Of a stretch of DNA of 64,000 bases, positions 26,123 through 36,524 are shown one piece after another (the first letter of the stretch is position 1; each line of letters starts with the position of its first letter). Origin of the DNA: Chryseobacterium sp. LAM-KRS1 (GTDB taxonomy: Bacteria; Bacteroidota; Bacteroidia; Flavobacteriales; Weeksellaceae); the NCBI RefSeq assembly GCF_013184525.1, contig NZ_JAAOIZ010000004.1, positions 713,228 to 777,227 of the forward strand, given 5' to 3'. A program made the translations under genes and the position numbers. The notes beneath the pieces are model-generated. The model saw only the letters and a program-made list of their open reading frames with translations. It did no database searches and was not told the DNA's origin.

Positions 26123-26590
26123 ATGGAGTTTAGAAAGAAAATTGAAGAATTATTAAATGAATTCCTTGAAACCAGAAAAGATTTATTTCTTATTGATCTG
26201 AAGTTTTCTGCAGGGGATGATATTACAGTGATTTTAGATGGTGATAATGGAGTTTCTTTGCAGGATTGTCTTGATGCAAGCCGGGCAATAGAGTTCAATA
26301 TGGATCGTGAAGAACATGATTTTAGTCTTCAGGTTATGTCTGCGGGACTAAGCGAACCATTATCTACTCCCAGACAGTTTAACAAAAATATAGGAAGAGA
26401 AATTGAAATTGTTCTTGATGATTCTTCTAAAATAGAAGGTGAATTGTCAAAAGTGGATGAAGAAAAAATCACACTTATTTTACGATACCGAAAACCAAAA
26501 GATATTGGAAAAGGTAAAGTAGATGTGGAGGAGGAAAAGGAAATTCCTTACTCTGAGATAAAAAAAGCATTAGTAGTAATTAAATTTTAA
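26123..26590 (+). CDS. rimP: Ribosome maturation factor RimP
   Basis: A 155-residue protein of the RimP/YhbC family, needed for late maturation of the 30S subunit. The N-terminal alpha-beta domain has DDITVILDGDNGVSLQDC; VMSAGLSEPL is the family's VSSPGLxRPL-like hinge; the C-terminal Sm-like domain contains IEGELSKVDEEKITL and the ending ALVVIKF. It is the first gene of the conserved rimP-nusA-infB order, with nusA starting 16 bases later. Confidence 0.93.
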   Translation: MEFRKKIEELLNEFLETRKDLFLIDLKFSAGDDITVILDGDNGVSLQDCLDASRAIEFNMDREEHDFSLQVMSAGLSEPLSTPRQFNKNIGREIEIVLDDSSKIEGELSKVDEEKITLILRYRKPKDIGKGKVDVEEEKEIPYSEIKKALVVIKF

Positions 26591-26606
26591 AAAGAAAAAA
26601 GAATAA

Positions 26607-27842
26607 ATGGATAATATAGCGTTGATTGAATCCTTTGGTGATTTTAAAGACGAAAAAGGGATCAGTAAAATTGATCTTATGGCAATTATTGAAGATTCAC
26701 TGAAAACTCTTTTGAGAAAAAGGTTTGATTCAGATGATCATTTTGATGTGATTGTAAACCCTGATAAGGGGGATTTTCAGATATTTTTAAATAAAACAAT
26801 CGTAGAGGATGAGATGTCGGAAGACGATGATTTGGAAATTGAAATTTCTGAAGCTAAAAAAATCGATCCGACTTTTGAAGTAGGGGAAGACTTTACAATG
26901 GAGATTCCTGTTGCACAGCTGGGAAGAAGAAATATATTAACTTTGAAGCAGATTCTCGCTACAAAACTTCAGGAGCATAATAATGCAATGTTGTATGAGC
27001 AGTTCAGAGACAGAATTGGAGAGATTGTTGTTGGAGAAATTCATCATATTCGTCACAAACATGTAATTTTGTTAGATGATGAGGGTAATGAATTTATTTT
27101 ACCAAAAGAAAACCAGATTCCTTCTGACTTCTTTAAAAAAGGAGAGAACATCAGAGCTATCGTAGAGTCAGTTGATTTTAAAGGTTCAAAGCCACAAATT
27201 ATTATTTCCAGAACTGCACCTAAGTTCCTTGAGAAATTATTGGAGCTGGAGATTCCTGAGATTCAGGATGGAACGATTATGCTTAAAAAAGTGGTAAGAA
27301 TTCCTGGTGAAAAGGCTAAGATTGCCGTAGATGCTTATGATGATAGAATTGATCCGGTTGGTGCTTGTGTGGGTGTTAAGGGATCCAGGATTCATGGAGT
27401 TGTAAGAGAGTTGAAAAATGAAAATATAGATGTTATTCAGTGGTCTAAAAATCCTGAAATTTTAGTTAAGAGAGCGTTAGGTAACGTTACAATTAACAAA
27501 ATAGACATCAATGAGAACAGTAGCTATGCGTTAGTTTATACACCTGTAGAAGAAATTTCTAAGGTAATTGGAAAGCAAGGTCAAAATATCAGACTGGCTT
27601 CTTGGTTGACAGGGTATGAAATAGATGTTTATAGAGAGTCTAGCGAGGATGACGATGTTGATTTGAGAGAATTTAATGACGATATCGAGCAGTGGATTTT
27701 GGATGAATTTAAGAAAGTAGGTCTTACTACTGCGAAATCAGTATTGGATAAGGATACTGAAAGTCTTTTAAATATGGTTGACCTTGAAGAAGAAACCATC
27801 GAAGATGTAAAGCGCATTCTGAGAGAAGAATTTGAAGATTAA
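26607..27842 (+). CDS. nusA: Transcription termination/antitermination protein NusA
   Basis: A 411-residue protein. The N-terminal RNA-polymerase-binding domain covers about residues 1-125, an S1 domain follows (IGEIVVGEIHHIR), then two KH domains. KH1 has VGACVGVKGSRIHGV and KH2 has VIGKQGQNIRLASWL, both with the GxxG RNA-binding loop. The C-terminus is a short acidic tail, without the AR1/AR2 repeats of E. coli NusA. It binds RNA polymerase and nascent RNA to modulate pausing and termination. The terminator-like leader of its own operon could allow feedback. Confidence 0.95.
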   Translation: MDNIALIESFGDFKDEKGISKIDLMAIIEDSLKTLLRKRFDSDDHFDVIVNPDKGDFQIFLNKTIVEDEMSEDDDLEIEISEAKKIDPTFEVGEDFTMEIPVAQLGRRNILTLKQILATKLQEHNNAMLYEQFRDRIGEIVVGEIHHIRHKHVILLDDEGNEFILPKENQIPSDFFKKGENIRAIVESVDFKGSKPQIIISRTAPKFLEKLLELEIPEIQDGTIMLKKVVRIPGEKAKIAVDAYDDRIDPVGACVGVKGSRIHGVVRELKNENIDVIQWSKNPEILVKRALGNVTINKIDINENSSYALVYTPVEEISKVIGKQGQNIRLASWLTGYEIDVYRESSEDDDVDLREFNDDIEQWILDEFKKVGLTTAKSVLDKDTESLLNMVDLEEETIEDVKRILREEFED

Positions 27843-27921
27843 GATTTTAAATAAATTTTAATAAAAAGTAAAAAAGAAATACTTTAATTTTAGAAATTAA
27901 AAAAAACAGTAAATAATATAA

Positions 27922-30873
27922 ATGCCAAAAATAAGATTAAATAAAGCGGTTAAGGAATTCAACATTTCGATGTCCAGATTAGTAGAGTTTTTACAGTCAA
28001 AGGATTTCGAGGTTGAAAACAATCCTAACGCTCAATTAGAAGAAGCGGCATATTCTGCATTGGAGGCTGAGTTTGCCAAGGATGGCGAACAACGTAAAGC
28101 TTCCCATGAGGTGGTGATCATTAAAGTTCCGGAAGAAAAACTGGAAATAGAAGAAAAGAAAACCCCTGAAGTAATAAGAGCTAAAGCTAATAAACCAGAA
28201 ACTAAAATTTTAGGTAAAATAGATTTGGATTCTAAAAAACCTGAGGCTGAAGAGATTTCTGAGGCTCCTGTAACTCCTCCGGTTGAGAAGAAGGAAGAGA
28301 TAGTGTCAGAACCGGAACCTGAAACTAAAGCAGCTACAGAGAAACAGGAATTTAAAGTTCTGGATAAAATTGACTTGTCACAAATAGAGTCAAGAAACAG
28401 ACCAGTTAAAAAAGATAAACCAAAAGTGGAGGAGAAAAAAGCTGAAGAAAAACCAATTGAAGTTGTGAAAGAAACTCCAAAACCAGTTGTTGAAACTGAG
28501 GCCAAACCAATTGATGCTGTGAAGGAAGAATCTGTAAAAGATGACGAGCAATCTCAGGAGCCTCAGAAGATTGAAACCGTTTATCAAAAATTAGACGGAC
28601 CTAAAATTGTTGGTGAAAAAATTGATTTAACGCAATTTGCTCCTAAGCCTAACTCAGGTGCGAAGAAGAAAAGAAAAAGGATTGAAAAACCTGGAGGACC
28701 TAATCAACAGAATACAGGGAACAATCAGCAGGCTGGAGGAAACAATCAGCAAGGGGGTCAAGGAAACCGTCCGCAAGGAGGTAATCAAGGCAATCGTCCA
28801 CAAGGTCAGGGTGGTCAAGGTAATCGCCCGCAAGGTCAAGGTGGTCCTGGTGGAAACCGTCCTTACAATAATAACAATCAAGGAAACCGTCCTCAAGGTC
28901 AGGGTGGAGGATTCAAGAAAGGAGGTCAGAATAATAGACCGGGGCAAAGAACAATGCCTGTGGAACTAACTGATGAACAAGTAAAGAATCAGATTAAAGA
29001 AACCCTTGAGAAGTTAACTAATAAAGGAGGTAAATCTAAATCTGCTAAGCATAGAAAAGATAAGAGAACTTATCGTAGAGAGCAGGATGAACGTCAGCAA
29101 GAGATTGATGCACAGGACAGAACATTAAAAGTTACTGAATTTATTACAGTAGGGGAACTTGCCAGTTTGATGAACGTTTCTCCAACAGAAGTTATTTCTG
29201 CATGTTTCTCTCTAGGTGTTATGGTAACTATGAACCAGAGACTTGAAGCTGATACCTTGTTATTGGTAGCTGATGAATTTGGTTATAAAATTGAGTTTTC
29301 GGATGCTGATCTTGAAGAAGCAGAATCTGAAGAAGATATGGATGCTGAGGAGGATCTTTCTCCAAGAGCACCAATTGTAACCGTAATGGGACACGTTGAC
29401 CACGGTAAAACATCCTTACTTGACTATATCAGAAAAACCAATGTTATCGCTGGTGAATCAGGAGGTATTACACAGCACATTGGAGCATATAATGTGAAGT
29501 TAGAAAACGGGCAGAGGATTACCTTCCTGGATACTCCTGGTCACGAAGCCTTTACGGCTATGAGAGCAAGGGGTGCTCAGATTACCGATATTGCCATTAT
29601 TGTAATTGCAGCCGATGATGATGTAATGCCTCAGACTAAAGAGGCGATCTCTCACGCGCAGGCAGCAGGTGTACCAATGATTATCGCTTTGAATAAAGTT
29701 GATAAGCCGGGTGCAAATCCTGATAATATCCGTCAGCAATTATCTGGGATGAATATTTTGGTTGAAGAATGGGGTGGTAATGTTCAGGCTCAGGAAATTT
29801 CTGCGAAGTTTGGTAATAATATTGACCTTTTATTGGAGAAAGTGTTGCTTCAGGCAGAAATGCTTGAGCTGAAAGCTAATCCGAATAGAAATGCTCAGGG
29901 AGTTGTAATTGAAGCTTCTTTAGATAAAGGAAGAGGGTACGTAGCTACGATGCTTGTGCAAACCGGAACTTTAAGAGTTGGTGATTATGTACTTGCAGGG
30001 AAAAACCATGGTAAAGTGAAAGCAATGCTTGATGAACGTGGTAGAAACCTCAAAGAGGCAGGGCCATCAATCCCGGTTACTATTTTAGGTCTGGATGGTG
30101 CTCCTACAGCAGGGGATAAATTTAAAGTCTATGCTGATGAGAGTGAGGCAAAAACTATTGCCAATAAGAGAGAGCAGCTTCAAAGAGAACTTTCTATCAG
30201 AACTAAGAAACATACAACACTTGAAGAACTTGGAAGAAGAATTGCTCTAGGTGAGTTCAAGGAGTTGAATATAATCCTGAAAGGTGACGTGGATGGTTCT
30301 GTTGAAGCATTATCAGATCAATTACAAAGGTTGTCAACGGAAGAGATCAGTGTTAATATCTTACATAAAGGAGTTGGTCAGATTACAGAATCTGATGTTA
30401 ACTTAGCTACAGCTTCGGATGCTATTATCATTGGATTTAATGTTAGGGCTGGTGGTAATGCTAAAGAATTAGCAGATAAGGAAGAAATTGAGATCAGAAC
30501 TTATTCTGTAATTTATGCAGCTATTGATGAGGTAAAAGAGGCAATGGAAGGTATGCTTTCTCCTGAAATTAAAGAGCAGGTAATTGGTAATGTGGAAATC
30601 AGAGAAGTATTTAAAATTTCGAAGGTGGGAACAATTGCCGGATGTATGGTTCTTTCAGGGAAGGTTACAAGAAGTGCTAAAGTAAGAGTTCTAAGAGATG
30701 GTATCGTTAAATTTGACGGGGAGCTGGAGAGTTTAAAGCGTTTTAAAGATGATGTGAAAGAAGTAACTAAAGGTTACGAATGTGGATTGAATTTAAAAGG
30801 TTATAACGATATTGAAATCGGCGATATTCTTGAGGTATATGAAGAAGTTGCAGTGAAGAAGAAATTGAAATAA
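27922..30873 (+). CDS. infB: Translation initiation factor IF-2
   Basis: A 983-residue GTPase that places initiator tRNA on the 30S subunit. An N-terminal IF2_N segment ([15 protein letters not shown]) is followed by a long charged Lys/Glu/Pro-rich linker, then a Gly/Asn/Gln/Arg-rich repeat region. A second IF2_N-like part leads to the G domain with GHVDHGKTS (G1, about residue 490), [10 protein letters not shown] (G2), DTPGHEAF (G3) and NKVD (G4). The C-terminal part matches the IF2 fMet-tRNA-binding domain. The length is typical of Bacteroidota IF-2 with an extended N-terminus. Confidence 0.97.
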   Translation: MPKIRLNKAVKEFNISMSRLVEFLQSKDFEVENNPNAQLEEAAYSALEAEFAKDGEQRKASHEVVIIKVPEEKLEIEEKKTPEVIRAKANKPETKILGKIDLDSKKPEAEEISEAPVTPPVEKKEEIVSEPEPETKAATEKQEFKVLDKIDLSQIESRNRPVKKDKPKVEEKKAEEKPIEVVKETPKPVVETEAKPIDAVKEESVKDDEQSQEPQKIETVYQKLDGPKIVGEKIDLTQFAPKPNSGAKKKRKRIEKPGGPNQQNTGNNQQAGGNNQQGGQGNRPQGGNQGNRPQGQGGQGNRPQGQGGPGGNRPYNNNNQGNRPQGQGGGFKKGGQNNRPGQRTMPVELTDEQVKNQIKETLEKLTNKGGKSKSAKHRKDKRTYRREQDERQQEIDAQDRTLKVTEFITVGELASLMNVSPTEVISACFSLGVMVTMNQRLEADTLLLVADEFGYKIEFSDADLEEAESEEDMDAEEDLSPRAPIVTVMGHVDHGKTSLLDYIRKTNVIAGESGGITQHIGAYNVKLENGQRITFLDTPGHEAFTAMRARGAQITDIAIIVIAADDDVMPQTKEAISHAQAAGVPMIIALNKVDKPGANPDNIRQQLSGMNILVEEWGGNVQAQEISAKFGNNIDLLLEKVLLQAEMLELKANPNRNAQGVVIEASLDKGRGYVATMLVQTGTLRVGDYVLAGKNHGKVKAMLDERGRNLKEAGPSIPVTILGLDGAPTAGDKFKVYADESEAKTIANKREQLQRELSIRTKKHTTLEELGRRIALGEFKELNIILKGDVDGSVEALSDQLQRLSTEEISVNILHKGVGQITESDVNLATASDAIIIGFNVRAGGNAKELADKEEIEIRTYSVIYAAIDEVKEAMEGMLSPEIKEQVIGNVEIREVFKISKVGTIAGCMVLSGKVTRSAKVRVLRDGIVKFDGELESLKRFKDDVKEVTKGYECGLNLKGYNDIEIGDILEVYEEVAVKKKLK
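28735..28910 (+). repeat. Degenerate [15 protein letters not shown] repeats within infB
   Basis: Units coding for (Q)GNRPQGQGG repeat several times with small changes ([37 protein letters not shown]). This is a low-complexity basic linker that may vary in copy number among strains. Confidence 0.75.
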
Positions 30874-30898
30874 TTTATTAATCATCTAAATATTTGAA

Positions 30899-30928
30899 AA
30901 CCACTTTTTTACGAAAGTGGTTTTTTTT
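30899..30928 (+). terminator. Intrinsic terminator of the infB operon
   Basis: AACCACTTT pairs with AAAGTGGTT (9 bp) around a six-base loop, ending in eight T. It begins 25 bases after the infB stop. Confidence 0.9.
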
Positions 30929-31120
30929 GTTTAAATATAATTTATATTGATTCTAAATTGTTTTTTTAACATTTTTTTATATTATCATTATTTAAGTTAA
31001 AAAGTCATAATAATATTATTTTTATTTAATATTTGCGCCTTTTTTTGATGAATAATTATTCAATTGTAGGTGATTTTTGAATTAAAGTTAAATTTATTTG
31101 ATGTTATTGGTTTGATGTAT

Positions 31121-31151
31121 TTGTAAATATTAGTATTAATTAACATATTTG
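31121..31151 (+). promoter_or_regulatory. Promoter of SusC/SusD locus 1
   Basis: TTG (31121-31123), a 20-base spacer and CATATTTG (31144-31151), one base off TAnnTTTG. The same TTG-N20-CATATTTG arrangement precedes SusC locus 2. The start site should be near 31158, giving a leader of about 20 bases. In the rest of the 304-base gap after infB (30929-31120) I see only A/T-rich sequence. Confidence 0.7.
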
Positions 31152-31177
31152 TCTTGTATATATTAAAATATGTTAAT
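31139..31177 (+). promoter_or_regulatory. 12-bp inverted repeat from -7 box to start codon (locus 1)
   Basis: ATTAACATATTT (31139-31150) and AAATATGTTAAT (31166-31177) are perfect inverted repeats separated by 15 bases. The left arm covers the -7 box and the right arm abuts the ATG at 31178. A near copy with one mismatch sits at the same place in locus 2. It is a candidate operator. Confidence 0.55.
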
Positions 31178-34045
31178 ATGAATGTTAAATTACGGGTGGT
31201 GAGTGCTGGCGCGTTGTTTTTTATATGTGGCCTATATAATGCACAAACTGTTAAAAAAAATGACACAATCAAATCAAAAGATATTGAGGAGGTTGTGGTT
31301 TTAGGATACAATAGAACTTTAACTAAGCCTAAGGATGTCAGTGCGAATACTACTGTAAATGCGGAGGTTTTAGAGAACAGGCCAAATGTTAGTTTTCTAA
31401 ACTCATTACAAGGTTCTGCTCCTGGAGTTACTATTGCGTCTAATTCGGGTTCTCCTGGTTCTGCAAAAATTGATCTGGTTATTAGAGGGATTTCATCACT
31501 TTCGGCAGATACAGAGCCATTAGTGATTATTGATGGGGTTCCTACTGGGGCTAATCAGTTTAGGAATTTAAATTCGGAGGATATAGAATCTATCTCAATT
31601 TTGAGAGATGCGGCAGCGACTTCAATTTATGGAAATAGGGGAGCGAATGGAGTGTTGTTGATTAGAACTAAAGGAGGTAAGTTTAACTCAAAATTGAGAT
31701 TAAGCTATAGTACTATGACTGGGGTTAGTGTTATGCCTAAAAACAAATATAATATGGCAAATGCTCAGCAGTTACTTAGGATTCAAAAAAATAATAATCA
31801 AACAAATCTTACAGGCGGAAAGCTTACTGATGAAGAAATTGCAAACTATCCAATTAATACAAACTGGGAAAAAACTTTCTTTAAGGCAGATGTTACGCAG
31901 CAACATAATGTTTCTGCAACTTTTGGTGGTGAAAATACATCGGTATATTCATCTTTAGGATATTTGGAGCAAGGAGGTTTAGTTCCGAATACGAATTTTA
32001 AGAGATTTACATTTAGAAATAATATCACAGGTAGATCAGCTGATAAGAGGTTTAATTATACTGCTATAGTTGGTTTGGGGTATTCTGCTAGAAAACAGCT
32101 GAATCAAGAGAGTAATTCTGGTATAAATGGAAATTATGTTCAAAACCCATTAATAGGATCTTTTCTTGCTTTGCCTTATATTGCTTCTGGGCAATATGCT
32201 AATGGTCGTGATCTATTTAATGCAATTGGGACTAATTCCGGAGGGGAGGGTAATTTTGCCTACATTCTTGAAGATGTACTGAGAGGTGATCAATCCGTAT
32301 TTGGACGTTTCAATGAAACTTCTATTTTCACTAATGTAACTACATCGTACAAACTTACAGACGACTTTACGCTTAATAATAGAACGGGGGTAGATGTTAA
32401 AATAGGCAATTCAATGGCAGGAAGAAATCCTAACGGGTATCTTTCGTTGGTGGTTGCTGCAACAAATGGGACAGAGTACGGAGGTAGTGAGACTATTGGT
32501 AACTCCAGAGAGCTGAACTTTACTACAGTTTCCAGCGTTAATTATAATAAAGTATTAGGAGATCATACTATTGGAGTAGGAGCATATTTAGAGTATAATA
32601 AGGTTCATTTCTATTCAAGTAGTCAAACTCAAAATGGTTTAGATCCAAGATCATTTGCGATTGGGTCAGGTGTCGGGTATATTGCTTTCGATCCTGTGAG
32701 AAATATTTATCTACCATCGGTTTCGGCATTTAAGGCTACTGCTGGTTCCCTTTCTTATTTTGCAACGGCAGATTATGATTATAAAGATAAATATGGTTTT
32801 AGTGGAACATTAAGACGGGATGGTAGTTATAGATTTGCTCCTGGTAATAAATGGGGAACGTTTTGGTCTGTTGGAGGACGTTGGAATATTGATAAAGAAA
32901 ACTTTATGCAGGGATCAATATTCGATATGTTGAAGTTAAGAGCTTCGTATGGTACCCAAGGGAATGCTAACGTAATTGCGGCTGGAGATGATACGAATCC
33001 TATGCTTTTAGGAACTGGTATTACAAGGGATTTGAATGTGGTTGGAAATGGGTATTCCAACACTTCAGGTTATTTTGTTAGTAATATAGCAAACCCTACA
33101 CTTCGATGGGAAGAGGTTAAACAAACAAACTTCGGGTTGGATTTTAAATTGTTTAAGAATAGGCTGGAAGGTAATTTTGATGTCTACAGAAAAGATACCG
33201 ATATGCTTTATTATAATATTCCTTCATCGGCAATTACCAGTCAATATACTTATAGAGGTAATTATGGAGCTTTAAAAAACGAAGGTTTTGAAGCGGTGCT
33301 GAGATATAATATTTTCAATAAATCAGATTATAAGTTAACAATATTTGCCAACGGATCATATAATAAAAATACTATTAAAAAACTGTCAATTCCAGTAAGT
33401 ACAGGATCTTTACTTTTAGTAGAAGGAGGTAGCATCAATGAATGGAATCTAGTGCCTTATTTAGGGGTGAATCCTAATAATGGAAATGAGTTATATTTGG
33501 ATTCAAATGGGAATGTATCAGAACAAGCATTAGATAAAGACAGAAGAAAAACGGGGAAAAACTATTTTCCAAAGTACACGGGAGGTTTTGGCTTTAATAG
33601 TGAGTATAAAGGGTTTTTCTTAGATGCATTATTCTCATTCCAAGCTAAGTTCTGGAGATCAGACAATCAGTTGGCATGGGCGTTAAATCCATCATACATG
33701 CGTGCTGGAAATAATGTTTCTGCTGATTTGCTTAATGCGTGGACTCCTACTAACACTAATACAGATATTCCTTCGTTAAATGCACCCATGTCTAGCATTA
33801 CTGATAGGCTTCTATATGATGCATCCTTCTTGAGGATGAAGAATGTAACTCTAGGGTACAATGTGCCTAAAAAATTCTTTAATGAAAAATCTATACTGAA
33901 GGCTGCTAGAATCTTTATTCAAGGTGAAAATATTTTTACCTGGACAAAATGGAGAGGGTATGACCCTGAGGGATTGGGTACATTTCCTTTAAGTGTTTAT
34001 CCAAACCCAAGAACGTTCTCAATTGGAGCTAATTTAGATTTTTAG
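31178..34045 (+). CDS. SusC/RagA-type TonB-dependent outer-membrane receptor 1
   Basis: A 955-residue outer-membrane transporter. The signal peptide is MNVKLRVVSAGALFF onward with cleavage after NA. The plug domain follows directly (IEEVVVLGYNRT, then VIDGVPTGANQF, ILRDAAATSIYGNRGANGV), then a 22-strand-type barrel ending with the aromatic ...IGANLDF. The carboxypeptidase-regulatory-like domain of classical SusC proteins is missing. The ATG at 31178 is preferred over an upstream TTG that falls at the likely transcription start. With the SusD-like protein it forms a lidded importer for oligosaccharides or peptides, powered by TonB. The ligand is unknown. Confidence 0.92.
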   Translation: MNVKLRVVSAGALFFICGLYNAQTVKKNDTIKSKDIEEVVVLGYNRTLTKPKDVSANTTVNAEVLENRPNVSFLNSLQGSAPGVTIASNSGSPGSAKIDLVIRGISSLSADTEPLVIIDGVPTGANQFRNLNSEDIESISILRDAAATSIYGNRGANGVLLIRTKGGKFNSKLRLSYSTMTGVSVMPKNKYNMANAQQLLRIQKNNNQTNLTGGKLTDEEIANYPINTNWEKTFFKADVTQQHNVSATFGGENTSVYSSLGYLEQGGLVPNTNFKRFTFRNNITGRSADKRFNYTAIVGLGYSARKQLNQESNSGINGNYVQNPLIGSFLALPYIASGQYANGRDLFNAIGTNSGGEGNFAYILEDVLRGDQSVFGRFNETSIFTNVTTSYKLTDDFTLNNRTGVDVKIGNSMAGRNPNGYLSLVVAATNGTEYGGSETIGNSRELNFTTVSSVNYNKVLGDHTIGVGAYLEYNKVHFYSSSQTQNGLDPRSFAIGSGVGYIAFDPVRNIYLPSVSAFKATAGSLSYFATADYDYKDKYGFSGTLRRDGSYRFAPGNKWGTFWSVGGRWNIDKENFMQGSIFDMLKLRASYGTQGNANVIAAGDDTNPMLLGTGITRDLNVVGNGYSNTSGYFVSNIANPTLRWEEVKQTNFGLDFKLFKNRLEGNFDVYRKDTDMLYYNIPSSAITSQYTYRGNYGALKNEGFEAVLRYNIFNKSDYKLTIFANGSYNKNTIKKLSIPVSTGSLLLVEGGSINEWNLVPYLGVNPNNGNELYLDSNGNVSEQALDKDRRKTGKNYFPKYTGGFGFNSEYKGFFLDALFSFQAKFWRSDNQLAWALNPSYMRAGNNVSADLLNAWTPTNTNTDIPSLNAPMSSITDRLLYDASFLRMKNVTLGYNVPKKFFNEKSILKAARIFIQGENIFTWTKWRGYDPEGLGTFPLSVYPNPRTFSIGANLDF

Positions 34046-34064
34046 TAATTATTAATTATTCAAT

Positions 34065-35672
34065 ATGAAAAGTATTTTTAAAACAACAATATTATCCTTA
34101 GCTGTTATTGTAAGTGTGTCTTCTTGTAATGATGCATTGGATATCACGCAGGCGGGAGAACTGAATGGTGAGTCGACATTCACTAACACAAACGATTTAG
34201 ATAAATATCTTAATGGTGCTGTATATACTAGTTTAGATATTACCAATAATTTATTTTTATCTGCTCAAATAACTGATGAGTTGGGGATGGGGCCTCAGAA
34301 TTCTGAGTTGGCACTTAGTGCTCATCAATTTTACCTTGATATTACTAATGGGCCTACTTCTGGTATCTGGCTTGGGAATTATACAACAATAAATAGGGCT
34401 AACAGGCTTTTGGTAGGAGCCAAGGGTATAGTGCCGGCAGAGTCTGAACGAGCTAGATATAATAATGTGGTTTCGCAGACCAGACTAATAAGAGCATTTT
34501 CTTATTTTACTCTTTTGTCCTATTTTTCTACAGATATGAAAGATCCTAATGCTTTAGGGGTTATGCTAATAGAAGATGTTCCTGAGTTGACAGAAACTAA
34601 ACCAAGGGTTGCGAATTCTCAAATTTTTGCATTAATTGATGCGGATATCGCCTTTGCAGAAAGTAATTTGACAACCAGTGGTGATTATTACAGGATTACG
34701 AAAAATTTTTTAAATGCCTTTAAAGCAAGGTATTATTTATACAGAGGTATGTATCCTCAAGCTAAAGCTGCGGCACAGGCAGTGTTAAATACTTCTGGTT
34801 TATCACTTACGGTGGCAAGTCCCCCTAATCCAGGTAATCTGGCTCAAAATAATCAGGCTCATAAAGATCTGAATGCATATACTTCCAAGAATCCATACGT
34901 TAAAATGTGGAATAATACAGATACTGGTAATCCGAGAGAGTTAATATTTTCTTTAAACAGGCCGCAACTTCAAAGCTGGGGAAATATTGTAACTCTGTTT
35001 GCAACCAATGCGTCGCAGGCTAATGGATCTATTTTGTATGATATGGGTAGAAAAACTTTTAACCTGTATGCTAGTACTCCTGGAGATATTAGGAGGTTTG
35101 CGTATATTGATCCTACTGCTGTAATTAATTCCAATTACACGACTATAGATAATTACAGAGCTTTGGATGTGCTTGTGATAGATAAATATCCTGGCAGAGC
35201 AACTTTAGCGCCAGATCCAATTCCTACAGATCCTACACGGGAAAAGGTTTTAAGTCAGAATGTGTTAAGAAACGATATTCCAATTTTCAGGTTATCTGAG
35301 ATGTATTTTATTTTAGCTGAATGCGCTGTTGAAGAAGGTAGTTTCACTACGGCTGCAACACTTATAAAGAATGTTAGGGATGCACGTAACTACCTGGGGC
35401 CTGTGGATTTACCGGTGTATTCAAGTAAACAGCAGGCATATGTTGATATCCTTTTGGAGAGAAGAAAAGAGCTCTATTTGGAGGGACATAGATATTTAGA
35501 CTTAAAGAGATTGGGAGCAATTGCTGGAGTGGCTATTGATAGGGATCCTACAGACGATGTGAAAACGATCCCGGTGACTATACCAATTAATGATTATCGT
35601 ATGAGGTCGCTGCCTATTCCAAGGGCTGAGCTGCAAGGAAATCCAACAATTCAACAGAATCCTGGGTACTAA
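34065..35672 (+). CDS. SusD/RagB-family surface lipoprotein 1
   Basis: A 535-residue lipoprotein. The signal peptide ends in the lipobox VSSC (Cys about residue 21). The body has SusD features: TPR-like helices, the segment FRLSEMYFILAECAVEEG, then ERRKELYLEGHRYLDLKRLG and the C-terminal QGNPTIQQNPGY. It forms the ligand-binding lid on the SusC barrel encoded 19 bases upstream. No glycoside hydrolase lies nearby, so a glycan cannot be predicted as ligand. Confidence 0.93.
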   Translation: MKSIFKTTILSLAVIVSVSSCNDALDITQAGELNGESTFTNTNDLDKYLNGAVYTSLDITNNLFLSAQITDELGMGPQNSELALSAHQFYLDITNGPTSGIWLGNYTTINRANRLLVGAKGIVPAESERARYNNVVSQTRLIRAFSYFTLLSYFSTDMKDPNALGVMLIEDVPELTETKPRVANSQIFALIDADIAFAESNLTTSGDYYRITKNFLNAFKARYYLYRGMYPQAKAAAQAVLNTSGLSLTVASPPNPGNLAQNNQAHKDLNAYTSKNPYVKMWNNTDTGNPRELIFSLNRPQLQSWGNIVTLFATNASQANGSILYDMGRKTFNLYASTPGDIRRFAYIDPTAVINSNYTTIDNYRALDVLVIDKYPGRATLAPDPIPTDPTREKVLSQNVLRNDIPIFRLSEMYFILAECAVEEGSFTTAATLIKNVRDARNYLGPVDLPVYSSKQQAYVDILLERRKELYLEGHRYLDLKRLGAIAGVAIDRDPTDDVKTIPVTIPINDYRMRSLPIPRAELQGNPTIQQNPGY

Positions 35673-35689
35673 TTAAAAAAAACTTAGAA

Positions 35690-36493
35690 ATGAAAACAAT
35701 AAAGTATATATATCTATTTCTTGTTTGTCTTGTTATGTCATGTACAAACGATGAAATTCATTACGAAGGTGAGCCATATTTACATTTTGTAACTGCAGGT
35801 TCGGATCAGTTAATAGAACAGGGTAGTGGACATAAAGATGTTGAAGTTAAATATGGAACAATTTCGCAGGTATCTGGAGATAAGGAGGTGAAATTAGTTT
35901 TAGATCCAAGTTCAACTGCAAAAGAAGGAGTTGATTTCCAACTTGTGAAAGGTACTGATAATCCTTCGGGTAAGGTTAATGGAGTTTTCGTTGTGCGATT
36001 GTTGGAAAGCGGAGCGACCAGTGTGGCTAAAAAAGCTGTTTTTAAATTACAATCGAATTCTATTCAGAATGCTATTATAGATTATCAAACATATACAATG
36101 AGTATGTCATTGAAATGCTCGGCTACGTTGATGAATGCTAATTTTAAAAATACAGAGGCTTTTTGGAATACTCCAAATGGAAATTATGATATTGTTCAAT
36201 CGTCAACGACAAATCAATTGAAGGTAAAGGACTTTTTAGATGTAGGTATAGATTTGGTGTTAAATTATAATCCGGATACATATGTAGTTACTATTCCGGA
36301 TCAATATACGGGATCAAACTATAGTGCTGCTCCATATGCCGGAGCTCCAATTTGGGTTAAGCAATCTACTGATGCTTCGCAAGTTTCATCATTTAATCCG
36401 TGTACAAAGACTTTAACTGTGTATGGGAATTATTACCTTAAAGGTACTACGGCAGCTTACGGAAACAAAAAAGAAGCGTTTGTAGGAAATTAA
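35690..36493 (+). CDS. Small lipoprotein in SusE-like position (DUF4843/Calx-beta-like)
   Basis: A 267-residue lipoprotein: MKTIKYIYLFLVCLVMSC gives a clear lipobox (VMSC). The N-terminal half resembles the Calx-beta-like/DUF4843 fold (YGTISQVSGDKEVKLVLDPSSTAKEG is spread over this part), often seen as the third gene in SusCD loci. The C-terminal half is beta-rich with a repeated aromatic pattern and Cys residues at about 135 and 240. It starts 17 bases after the susD stop, so it is probably a surface accessory protein of this importer. The family assignment is tentative. Confidence 0.65.
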   Translation: MKTIKYIYLFLVCLVMSCTNDEIHYEGEPYLHFVTAGSDQLIEQGSGHKDVEVKYGTISQVSGDKEVKLVLDPSSTAKEGVDFQLVKGTDNPSGKVNGVFVVRLLESGATSVAKKAVFKLQSNSIQNAIIDYQTYTMSMSLKCSATLMNANFKNTEAFWNTPNGNYDIVQSSTTNQLKVKDFLDVGIDLVLNYNPDTYVVTIPDQYTGSNYSAAPYAGAPIWVKQSTDASQVSSFNPCTKTLTVYGNYYLKGTTAAYGNKKEAFVGN

Positions 36494-36524
36494 GAACAAC
36501 CTCAATAAAAAAAAATAATTTAAA

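Noticed and set aside
28735..28910. CRISPR-like or tandem-repeat mobile element
   Set aside because: The repeats are degenerate, in frame with infB and without spacers; they encode a protein linker.
28032..28947. Long open frames antisense to infB (28032-28505 and 28654-28947)
   Set aside because: They mirror the low-complexity Lys/Glu/Pro-rich and Gly/Asn/Gln-rich parts of IF-2 and have no start signals or domain features.
31154..31177. TTG at 31154 as start of receptor 1, adding eight residues
   Set aside because: It lies at or before the predicted transcription start, and the ATG at 31178 gives a clean signal peptide matching receptor 2.
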